5,009 bases of DNA from an uncultured Desulfobulbaceae bacterium (GTDB lineage: Bacteria > Desulfobacterota > Desulfobulbia > Desulfobulbales > Desulfobulbaceae): contig CALZIH010000234.1 of the NCBI GenBank assembly GCA_945787305.1, forward strand, positions 1-5,009. Reading direction: 5' to 3'. A program made the translations under genes and the position numbers. The stretch's first letter is position 1. Each line of letters starts with the position of its first letter. Shown here one piece after another: positions 1 through 5,009 of the stretch. The notes under the pieces were generated by a model. That model was not told the origin of the DNA. It ran no database searches and saw only the letters and a list, made by a program, of their open reading frames with translations.

Positions 1-189
1 CAACGTATTTTTGAACCGTTCTTTACAACCAAACCGGTTGGCGAGGGGACCGGGCTTGGCCTGTCCATCTGCGCAGGAATAGTTGCCGAAGCCAATGGCG
101 AAATAGATGTTGCAGACCGTGAAGGCGGCGGCACCATATTCACGCTGCTGTTACCGTCTGAAGAACCGGAGAAGGTGCCTGATCCATGA
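1..189 (+). CDS. Sensor histidine kinase, C-terminal end (partial, 5' end outside window)
   Basis: This is the last 62 codons of a two-component sensor kinase, open from the left edge and ending at TGA 187-189. The visible part is the end of the HATPase_c catalytic domain. An F-box-like stretch IFEPFFTTK (residues 3-11 of the fragment) is followed by a G2 box GEGTGLGLSI and the final beta strands with the pattern EGGGTIFTLLLP. These elements form the ATP lid and nucleotide pocket of GHKL kinases, which autophosphorylate a histidine and pass the phosphate to a response regulator. The stop codon overlaps the start of the downstream regulator gene (ATGA), so the two are almost certainly cognate partners made by coupled translation. 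The sensory domains, H-box and membrane segments are outside the window, so the signal cannot be deduced. The NtrC-type partner suggests an NtrB/AtoS/ZraS-like kinase. Confidence 0.95.
   Translation, partial: QRIFEPFFTTKPVGEGTGLGLSICAGIVAEANGEIDVADREGGGTIFTLLLPSEEPEKVPDP
168..189 (+). promoter_or_regulatory. Ribosome binding site and ATGA start/stop overlap between kinase and regulator
   Basis: The sequence GGAGAAGG (168-175) sits 10 nt before ATG 186 inside the kinase coding end. The ATG shares bases with the kinase TGA (187-189). This arrangement is typical of translational coupling and fixes the regulator start. Confidence 0.75.
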
Positions 190-1526
190 AACTACTCATT
201 GTCGAAGACAATCTCAGACAGAGAGAATTACTGCAGGAGGTGTTCAAAAAGACAGACCTCCTGGTTACCGCCTGTGAGGACAGCAGAGAAGCATTACTGC
301 TCATCGAAAACGAAAACTTTGATACGGTAATAACCGACCTCATGATGCCGCACCTCTCCGGTACAGACATCCTCAAGGCCTGCCAACGCCGGGATCCTGA
401 ACTGCCGGTTATCATCATCACCGGTTACGGTTCAGTGGACTCCGCTATCGAGGCCATGAAAATCGGGGCCTACGATTACATTGAAAAACCTTTTGATCCG
501 GCTGAGCTTTCCCTGGTGGCCCACAAGGCAATAGCACACTACACCCTGGTGAAAAAAAATCGAGAGATGGCCGCCACCATTGTAACGTTACAATCAAATG
601 ACTTCATCGGTTCATCTCCTGCCATCCAGGCGGTCAGAACAATGGTTGAACGGGTTGCACCACTTGATGTTCCGGTACTTGTTCAGGGAGAAACCGGCAC
701 CGGCAAGGAGCTGGTTGCCAGGATGATTCACCGGGCCAGTAAAAGAGCAGAAAATAAATTTCTGGCTATAAACTGCGGCGCACTCAACGAATCAATTCTG
801 GAATCAGAATTATTCGGCCATGAAAAAGGAGCCTTTACCGGTGCGTCTCAAGATAAAAAAGGGCTTTTTGAAGCGGCGGACAAGGGTACGGTTTTCTTTG
901 ATGAGATCAACAGCATGAGTCCCTCATTACAGGTCAAACTTCTCCGTGTCATCCAGGAGGGCTCTTTTTTGCGGGTAGGCGGTACCAATGATATCCTGGT
1001 GGATGTCCGTATTATCAGTGCGACAAACGCCGAGTTAAAAAACGAGGTGGAACAGAGCCGATTCCGGGAAGACCTCTATTACCGTCTCAATGTCATGAAT
1101 ATTGATTTACCATCCCTTCGGGACCATCGGGAAGACATTGCCGAATTGGCCTATTTTTTTCTCCGGAAATGCGCCGGTAAGTTTGAAAAAACCATAACCG
1201 CGATTGCCAGTGAGACATTATCTCATTTAAGCAAATATGCCTGGCCCGGCAATGTCCGCGAGCTTGAAAATGTCATCAGCCGTGCAGTTATCATGGAACA
1301 GAGCAACGCACTTACAGTCGCTTCTCTACCGGAAGAGTTATTGGCCGATGAAAACAGGATACTCGCTTCAAATTTACCCTTAATGAGCCTTGAAGATATG
1401 GAAAAATTCATGATCAAAATGGCCCTTAACCAGACCAACGGTAACAGGTCTAAGGCCGCTCACTTGCTTGGCATTGATAACTCCACCCTGTGGCGTAAGT
1501 TGAAAAAAATACAGGGGCACCATTAA
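186..1526 (+). CDS. Sigma-54-dependent response regulator, NtrC/AtoC family
   Basis: A complete 446-aa regulator that activates RNA polymerase-sigma54 by ATP hydrolysis after phosphorylation by its kinase. Residues 1-120 are a receiver domain with acidic pocket E7/D8, phospho-acceptor D51 (TDLMMP), T79 and K101 (EKPFDP). Residues about 137-370 are the AAA+ domain: Walker A GETGTGKE (168-175), the sigma54-contacting loop GAFTGA (215-220), Walker B GTVFFDE (234-240), sensor I near ISATN (277-281), putative arginine-finger region FREDLYYR (293-300) and sensor II WPGNVRELEN (353-362). Residues about 405-442 form a Fis-type helix-turn-helix (NRSKAAHLLGI then TLWRKLKK). Every catalytic motif is intact and the length is usual for the family. 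The ATG at 186 overlaps the kinase stop and has a purine-rich GGAGAAGG at 168-175 about 10 nt upstream. Target genes are unknown. The Walker B FFDE differs slightly from the more common FLDE, with no expected loss of function. Confidence 0.97.
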   Translation: MKLLIVEDNLRQRELLQEVFKKTDLLVTACEDSREALLLIENENFDTVITDLMMPHLSGTDILKACQRRDPELPVIIITGYGSVDSAIEAMKIGAYDYIEKPFDPAELSLVAHKAIAHYTLVKKNREMAATIVTLQSNDFIGSSPAIQAVRTMVERVAPLDVPVLVQGETGTGKELVARMIHRASKRAENKFLAINCGALNESILESELFGHEKGAFTGASQDKKGLFEAADKGTVFFDEINSMSPSLQVKLLRVIQEGSFLRVGGTNDILVDVRIISATNAELKNEVEQSRFREDLYYRLNVMNIDLPSLRDHREDIAELAYFFLRKCAGKFEKTITAIASETLSHLSKYAWPGNVRELENVISRAVIMEQSNALTVASLPEELLADENRILASNLPLMSLEDMEKFMIKMALNQTNGNRSKAAHLLGIDNSTLWRKLKKIQGHH

Positions 1527-1533
1527 TCTGTCT

Positions 1534-1561
1534 TTGACCCCGAAAATTGCTTTGATATAAT
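1534..1561 (+). promoter_or_regulatory. Predicted sigma-70-type promoter for the CapA-like gene
   Basis: A -35 box TTGACC (1534-1539; 5 of 6 to TTGACA) and a perfect -10 box TATAAT (1556-1561) are separated by 16 nt. It begins 8 nt after the regulator stop codon and points toward the CapA-like gene. Transcription would start near 1568, giving a leader of about 55 to 217 nt depending on the true start codon. It implies the exoprotein gene can be transcribed independently of the two-component operon. Read from sequence only. Confidence 0.6.
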
Positions 1562-1570
1562 GTATAGAAG

Positions 1571-1595
1571 CTGACAAAAGAGTTACAGGTGTCAG
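1571..1595 (+). repeat. Inverted repeat CTGACA-N13-TGTCAG just downstream of the predicted transcription start
   Basis: Perfect 6-bp arms CTGACA (1571-1576) and TGTCAG (1590-1595) are separated by 13 nt, beginning about 3 nt after the predicted transcription start. It could be a protein-binding operator (arm centres about 19 bp, or two helical turns, apart) or a weak hairpin at the 5' end of the mRNA. The arms are short enough that chance cannot be excluded. Confidence 0.35.
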
Positions 1596-1708
1596 AAAGG
1601 AACCAATTTGCAGAGCTAGAGGGTGGCATCAACCTGTTCTTCATCGGATCTCCCGGCTCAACCCTGTGTACAACATCATCACGGCCGCAGAATAAAAGTC
1701 AATACTAA
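1589..1708 (+). CDS. Doubtful small frame (39 codons) in the leader, possible leader peptide or gene remnant
   Basis: A GTG-initiated frame at 1589 ends at TAA 1706-1708. It is open further upstream to TAG 1565-1567, although transcription is predicted to start near 1568. Its first half (SERNQFAELEGGINLFFIG) has a more protein-like composition than the overlapping CapA-like frame. The second half (rich in T, S, P, Q, N) does not look coding. There is no good Shine-Dalgarno in front of GTG 1589, only AAAGAG (1577-1582). I do not recognise a family. It could be a leader peptide, a decayed gene end or a chance frame. Confidence 0.15.
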   Translation: MSERNQFAELEGGINLFFIGSPGSTLCTTSSRPQNKSQY

Positions 1709-4088
1709 GGAACCAAGCACAAACTTGAAAACTCTAACGGCAACGACAAAACAGACAACGTACTGGTATATTAGGATTTTAGAGCTGAATATCAAAAACC
1801 TTTGTCAACTGCAGTCTCACCTCTTCACCTTCATATGGTTTGTCTCTGTTTTTCTCCTGCCTGCTCAAGCTGTAGCGGCCCTGCCTCAATACGAGGCCGA
1901 TGCCCGGGCGGCCTATAGCGATTCCAGGATCAGTGTGCATGGGGTCATCCTCCAACCCGATGGGCAGAGACTGCACGGGGCAACCGTTTCTTTGCAGGGA
2001 AAAACAACAACTACCGATTCACAGGGGCGCTACCGCTTACAGGGCCTGCTCCGCCGCAATGATTTTCTTACCATTTCCTGCCCCGGTTATCGTCAAGAGC
2101 TTGTACCTGTCGCCCTTCGTGTTGCGGCCTTGATTGCAACGGTGAATGTTCCGCCATTTTCGCTCATGATCGATGATGCAGAGAGCACCCGTTTCCTTTT
2201 TGGCGGAGATACATCCTTTGCCCGCCGATTTTTAGATCCACCCGAGGTGACCCCACTGGACCAGATTCCGGCTGATAATCCGGAGGCCCTGATTCAGGCC
2301 TCAATCCCCGAGCCAGGGAGCAAGGCTGTCGTGCAATACATCCGGCCCTATTATCAGAATGCGGGCTACGGTGTTCTTAATTTTGAAAGTCCGGTCACCG
2401 ACACCCCTATTACACCGCATTTGAGCAAAAGCTATAAATATTTTTCCCTGCCCGGATCGTTACCTGCTCTGCCCTGGCTTGGTGTCGATTACGTCTCCCT
2501 TGGCAACAATCACGTCTATGACTACCTGCAACAGGGGATGGCGGATACGTTGTCCTTCATTAATAATGCGGGCATACCACACAGCGGCGCCGGGTTAAAT
2601 GCAGCCGATGCGTTTCTGGCCCATCGCATTCAGCGGGGCGGCCATAACTATGCCCTGCTGTCGATGACCTCGGTCACCGGTGCACACAATCCTCCGAAAT
2701 ATGTGGCCGACGACCTCCAGGGTGGTGCGGCCGATTTGACCGATGACACAGCGGTGCAGAATGCAGTGCAGCGTGAAATCGATGCCGGCTACCTGCCCAT
2801 CGTCCAACTCCATACAGGCAAGGAGTATACTTACTTCCCCTCAAACTATGCCGCAAATCGTTTCCAGCTCGCCGCAAATGCCGGGGCAGCTCTCATTATC
2901 GCCCATCACCCCCATGTGGCCCAGGGCATTGGCATCGAGAATGATGTCATCACCGTCCATTGCCTGGGCAACCTTGCCTTTGATCAAGACCGACTGGATA
3001 CGATGCTCGGCCTGCTGGCGCAGGTGGATATGCGTGGAAGCCTTGTCCAGCGGGTCCGACTCTTGCCGGTGACGATAAAAGATTACCGACCCCGTCCTTT
3101 GGCCGGCGAACAGGCCCTTCATTTTCTCCGTCGGATCGGCGAATATTCCACAGGTTATGGCCTGGAGGTTTTTCCCTATCTGAGCCAGATTTTTGTGGAG
3201 CGCACCAAACAGGACATCGCCTTAACCGACCGAAAAATCACCCTGCCCGTCACAATCCCCGCTTCCGGCTCAGCGCTTCTGGATCTCCGGCAGTTCAAAG
3301 AGAGCAATGAATCCCTGTATCAAATACACCCAAGCCAGAGTACACTGACGGCAAAACTCGGCCGCGATATACTTCTCTATGGGGATTTTGAAAATCATGC
3401 CATAGATGATACGGAATTCGACGCCCCCCGCTGGGACATTTCCGGTAGCTCCAGCTTTGTCAGTGTCGCCAACGCGATGAAAGGGGTTGCCGGCCTGAGC
3501 AGTACTCGTAAATCAACCAACTCCCAGGTTTCCTCTATTCCTTTCCGCAACAGAATACGCGTTACCGGAGATGTATTGCAAACCCCACTGAAAGATCTTT
3601 CGTTTTTCGGTTACCTGAAAGGGGAGAATGCCGGCGAGACGGTCGTGAAAATTACTTATCATGCCAGTGTGGGAGGCCAGACCTTTGGTGAGGAATATTT
3701 CACCTTAACCCAGGGAAGCCATGATTGGCAACAGGTAGAGGCGGTCTTGAATATGCCGGCCGATACGACCACGACCCTGCCACTGGAAAACAACGCCCGA
3801 GCCGTACGCCTGTTCTTACGCCAGAGCCCGCCTGTCAGTGACAAGGCAACGGTTTCCTACGACGAGCTGGCCCTCATTAACTGGGAAGAGACAAAAACGC
3901 TGACGACAACCTGGACCCTTGACCCGGTAAATCAATACGATTTCATCAAGATTTCCGGAGATCCGGGTGTACATGAACTCGCCCTGACCTTTCGCTCATC
4001 CATACCCAGGATCACCTCGCAAATCCCGGAGCCCAAATGGTTTCCCTGGCCGGTATTTTTAGCACCGATAATCAACGGAAAGCATTAA
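1623..4088 (+). CDS. Exported CapA-family (PGA_cap) protein with N-terminal carboxypeptidase-regulatory-like domain and C-terminal beta-sandwich
   Basis: Large secreted protein, up to 821 aa; residue numbers count from GTG 1623. A hydrophobic signal segment (about 66-85, ending AQAVA) suggests Sec export with cleavage near A85. Residues about 103-178 resemble a carboxypeptidase-regulatory-like fold (GVILQPDGQRLHGATVSLQG, then TDSQGRYRL). Residues about 188-480 are a complete CapA/PGA_cap domain of the calcineurin-like metallophosphatase type: GGDTSFAR (194-201), NFESP (253-257), LGNNHVYDY (293-301), LHTGKEY (396-402), AHHPHV (427-432) and HCLGNLAFDQD (446-456). These supply the usual Asp/Asn/His/Glu metal-site candidates. 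CapA/PgsA proteins take part in poly-gamma-glutamate capsule synthesis or anchoring, but most relatives are uncharacterised. Residues about 583-755 begin with LLYGDFEN and look like a galactose-binding/CBM-type beta-sandwich. No capB or capC gene is present here. The true start is probably downstream (TTG 1725 or CTG 1785); 1623 is the outer limit. Confidence 0.88.
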   Translation: MASTCSSSDLPAQPCVQHHHGRRIKVNTKEPSTNLKTLTATTKQTTYWYIRILELNIKNLCQLQSHLFTFIWFVSVFLLPAQAVAALPQYEADARAAYSDSRISVHGVILQPDGQRLHGATVSLQGKTTTTDSQGRYRLQGLLRRNDFLTISCPGYRQELVPVALRVAALIATVNVPPFSLMIDDAESTRFLFGGDTSFARRFLDPPEVTPLDQIPADNPEALIQASIPEPGSKAVVQYIRPYYQNAGYGVLNFESPVTDTPITPHLSKSYKYFSLPGSLPALPWLGVDYVSLGNNHVYDYLQQGMADTLSFINNAGIPHSGAGLNAADAFLAHRIQRGGHNYALLSMTSVTGAHNPPKYVADDLQGGAADLTDDTAVQNAVQREIDAGYLPIVQLHTGKEYTYFPSNYAANRFQLAANAGAALIIAHHPHVAQGIGIENDVITVHCLGNLAFDQDRLDTMLGLLAQVDMRGSLVQRVRLLPVTIKDYRPRPLAGEQALHFLRRIGEYSTGYGLEVFPYLSQIFVERTKQDIALTDRKITLPVTIPASGSALLDLRQFKESNESLYQIHPSQSTLTAKLGRDILLYGDFENHAIDDTEFDAPRWDISGSSSFVSVANAMKGVAGLSSTRKSTNSQVSSIPFRNRIRVTGDVLQTPLKDLSFFGYLKGENAGETVVKITYHASVGGQTFGEEYFTLTQGSHDWQQVEAVLNMPADTTTTLPLENNARAVRLFLRQSPPVSDKATVSYDELALINWEETKTLTTTWTLDPVNQYDFIKISGDPGVHELALTFRSSIPRITSQIPEPKWFPWPVFLAPIINGKH
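1773..1787 (+). promoter_or_regulatory. Alternative ribosome binding site and CTG start for the CapA-like protein
   Basis: AGGA (1773-1776) lies 8 nt before an in-frame CTG (1785-1787). Starting there gives an N-terminus MNIKNLCQLQSH followed directly by the hydrophobic core, an ordinary signal-peptide length of about 31 residues. The other options are TTG 1725, with AAGGAA (1707-1712) 12 nt upstream, and GTG 1623, whose nearest AAAGGAA (1596-1602) is 20 nt away. CTG starts are rare, so this is tentative. Confidence 0.3.
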
Positions 4089-4105
4089 GGCTCCATGAAT
4101 GGGCC
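4089..4105. terminator. Small hairpin in the convergent gap, weak candidate terminator
   Basis: Directly after the CapA-like stop codon, GGC-T-CCA and TGGGCC can pair (6 bp with one bulged T) around the loop TGAA. It lies in the 35-bp gap between convergent genes, where a two-way terminator would be expected. No T-run follows on the + strand; on the - strand only TTAATGCTTT follows. It may be too weak to terminate alone. Confidence 0.25.
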
Positions 4106-4123
4106 ATTGTCAAGTCTCTGCAA

Positions 4124-4312
4124 CTACACGGCGCTATCGATGTTTACCCTATGGCCCACATCAAAGACATCATGGCATGCAGGGCAGATAAATAGCCATT
4201 TGTACCGCTCCTGCTCTTTTTTCAACATGGAATGAAATCCGTCCTTATACCCACATGATGGGCAGACTTTAAACTCATCTTCAAGCGGGACCTTATGCAC
4301 CTCGTAATCCAT
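4124..4312 (-). CDS. Small zinc-ribbon protein (two CxxC knuckles), unknown function
   Basis: A 62-aa protein with CPSC (C17, C20) and CPAC (C43, C46), the four-cysteine arrangement of a zinc ribbon that binds one Zn ion. The loop between the knuckles is charged (KKEQERYKW, 31-39), and H27, H47 and H54 are nearby. There is no signal peptide or membrane segment, so it should be cytoplasmic. The start is well supported: AAAGGAG (4320-4326) lies 7 nt before ATG and closely matches the 16S anti-Shine-Dalgarno, which suggests high translation. It sits 80 bp downstream of the GNAT gene on the same strand and is probably co-transcribed. Such small zinc ribbons may bind nucleic acid or partner proteins; no specific role can be assigned. 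The strong RBS and conserved cysteine spacing argue that this is a real gene. Confidence 0.8.
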   Translation of the reverse strand: MDYEVHKVPLEDEFKVCPSCGYKDGFHSMLKKEQERYKWLFICPACHDVFDVGHRVNIDSAV

Positions 4313-4319
4313 AAGTGAT

Positions 4320-4326
4320 CTCCTTT
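4320..4326 (-). promoter_or_regulatory. Strong Shine-Dalgarno of the zinc-ribbon gene
   Basis: Minus-strand AAAGGAG followed by ATCACTT and ATG gives near-optimal pairing to the 16S rRNA 3' end with 7-nt spacing. It is clearly the strongest ribosome site in the window and fixes the start at 4312. Confidence 0.85.
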
Positions 4327-4341
4327 ATCGGCAAAGTTAGG

Positions 4342-4355
4342 GGATATTCATATCC
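4342..4355. repeat. Palindrome GGATAT-TC-ATATCC between the GNAT and zinc-ribbon genes
   Basis: Perfect 6-bp arms separated by 2 nt, located 30 nt upstream of the zinc-ribbon ATG in the 80-bp gap. It may be an operator, or a small mRNA hairpin between the two cistrons. A further partial copy of the right arm, GTATCC, follows at about 4379-4384. Function unknown. Confidence 0.4.
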
Positions 4356-4392
4356 TGAGTGCATAGACCATTCACAGGGTATCCATTATTTT

Positions 4393-4911
4393 TCAGCGCC
4401 TTCTTTTTCGCTTTGTTTGCTTCGGCTTCGGTTTCCTTACATCAAATGCAGTTTCATAACCGACGGTAAAATCATTGGTTGTGGTATTGCGGATACTTAG
4501 GAAATGAGCATTGTCGGTATCAAAAGGACAACGGGGCATTGCGCAGGGTTCGAATCCAAACTTCTGGTAAAATCGAGGCTCGCCCAAAACGAAGAGGGGT
4601 TGTTTCTTGATGACATCCTGCCGCAGGGCAAAGCGGAGCAACTCGGACCCTATACCCTGTTGTTGAAAATCCGGTTTTACGGCCAACGGCGCTAAATGCA
4701 AGCCACAGACCTCTGAACCGTTATAGGCGTTTGAAAAGGCAATATAGGCGATGACGGTGTTTGTATGAATACATACCCATTCATGCACCGACGTTCCATT
4801 GTTATGGAATTTTTCAACCAGTTGCACTTCATAGCTGCTGCCAGGGAATGCCTGCCGCAACAGGGCCGTTGCCTTGCCGTACATTTCCGGGGTCAATGTT
4901 CGTATTTTCAT
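4393..4911 (-). CDS. GNAT-family N-acetyltransferase, YhbS-like (COG3153)
   Basis: A complete 172-aa cytoplasmic GNAT enzyme that would transfer an acetyl group from acetyl-CoA to an unknown amine. Motif A is clear: LAPLAVKPDFQQQGIGSELL (73-92), containing the pyrophosphate-binding Q83-x-x-G86-x-G88 loop. The later segment LGEPRFYQKFGFEPC (109-123) is the motif-B region characteristic of YhbS-like proteins, and E. coli YhbS is of similar length. The start at ATG 4911 is the only ATG after an in-frame TAA 18 nt upstream; the ribosome site is weak (AAGG about 21 nt before the ATG). The C-terminus is an unusual basic tail (10 of residues 159-172 are K or R) that is not part of the GNAT fold and might bind nucleic acid or ribosomes. 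It is followed by the zinc-ribbon gene. Substrate not deducible. Confidence 0.9.
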   Translation of the reverse strand: MKIRTLTPEMYGKATALLRQAFPGSSYEVQLVEKFHNNGTSVHEWVCIHTNTVIAYIAFSNAYNGSEVCGLHLAPLAVKPDFQQQGIGSELLRFALRQDVIKKQPLFVLGEPRFYQKFGFEPCAMPRCPFDTDNAHFLSIRNTTTNDFTVGYETAFDVRKPKPKQTKRKRRR

Positions 4912-4958
4912 GGAAGTATTGTGCAGCGCTTACCTTATCGTTGCCATTGGGAAATGAA

Positions 4959-4985
4959 ATTTTACTCTATCTTGTCTGAGTACAA
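4959..4985 (-). promoter_or_regulatory. Weak candidate promoter for the GNAT/zinc-ribbon unit
   Basis: On the minus strand, TTGTAC (complement of 4980-4985) and TAAAAT (complement of 4959-4964) match -35 and -10 boxes at 4 and 5 of 6 positions. The 15-nt spacer is shorter than optimal. The location, about 48 nt upstream of the GNAT ATG, is reasonable. Confidence 0.3.
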
Positions 4986-5009
4986 TGATCCCGACAACTG
5001 ATGTTCACG

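Larger units (their letters stand above)
1527..1784 (+). other. Intergenic/leader region before the CapA-like signal peptide
   Basis: This stretch of about 258 nt holds the predicted promoter, the inverted repeat and a long leader. The nominal reading frame of the CapA-like gene runs through it from GTG 1623, but the encoded residues (rich in S, T, H, K and N) look unlike a protein domain and precede the signal peptide by more than 50 residues. The stretch 1691-1760 is A/C-rich and poor in G, typical of unstructured leader RNA. A second possible extended -10 element, TGGTATATT (1764-1772), has only a weak -35 match (ACGACA, 1743-1748, 18 nt away). No recognised riboswitch or tRNA was seen. 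Confidence 0.5.

Noticed and set aside
140..421. Antisense frame of 93 codons over the regulator start
   Set aside because: It lies opposite the well-defined receiver domain, has no recognisable domain and is explained as a shadow of the real gene.
1511..1541. GGGG...CCCC pairing around the regulator stop as a terminator
   Set aside because: The arms are only 4 bp with a 20-nt loop, there is no T-run, and the region overlaps the predicted -35 box.
1514..1550. Possible sigma-54 promoter (GGGCAC... or TTGACCCC...TTGC) after the regulator gene
   Set aside because: The GG and GC dinucleotides are not at the required 10-nt spacing in either alignment, so the -24/-12 rule is not met.
2595..3122. 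Several open frames on both strands inside the CapA domain
   Set aside because: They overlap the highly conserved CapA motifs and have shadow-like compositions; the forward frame at 2743-3072 likewise has no domain signature.
4504..5001. Plus-strand frames opposite the GNAT gene
   Set aside because: They are complements of a clear GNAT coding sequence with intact motif A and lack ribosome sites of note.
4962..5009. Minus-strand open frame from the right edge to TAA (15 codons), possible tail of another gene
   Set aside because: Too short to show a family or codon bias; the other frames are also open for a similar length, so no gene is claimed.

Overview
The window looks like a bacterial chromosome segment of moderate GC, most plausibly from a deltaproteobacterium (Desulfobacterota). 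That placement is an inference from an NtrC-type two-component pair next to a large secreted protein and a small CxxC zinc-ribbon protein. No rRNA, tRNA, mobile element or CRISPR array is visible.

Left part (1-1526, + strand): the last 62 codons of a sensor histidine kinase overlap by four bases (ATGA) with a complete 446-aa sigma-54-dependent response regulator (receiver, AAA+ ATPase, Fis-type HTH). The two form a translationally coupled two-component system.

Middle (1527-4088, + strand): a good sigma-70-like promoter and a leader of roughly 200 nt precede a long gene for an exported multidomain protein. After a signal peptide it has a carboxypeptidase-regulatory-like beta domain, a complete CapA/PGA_cap metallophosphatase-type domain and a C-terminal beta-sandwich, possibly carbohydrate-binding, region. 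No ATG lies in frame before the signal peptide, so its start is uncertain (GTG 1623, TTG 1725 or CTG 1785). The leader also holds an inverted repeat and a doubtful 39-codon frame.

Right part (4089-5009, - strand): a GNAT acetyltransferase of the YhbS/COG3153 type is followed 80 bp downstream by a 62-aa zinc-ribbon protein with a very strong Shine-Dalgarno. They are probably one transcription unit, convergent with the CapA-like gene. A small hairpin lies in the 35-bp convergent gap.

Working model (inference): the two-component system senses an unknown cue and activates sigma-54 promoters. The CapA-like exoprotein next to it may act at the cell surface or on an exopolymer, but no sigma-54 promoter was found in front of it, so direct regulation is not shown. 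The minus-strand pair looks unrelated. I found no clearly novel system; the most unusual items are the domain order and start-codon problem of the CapA-like protein and its long leader.
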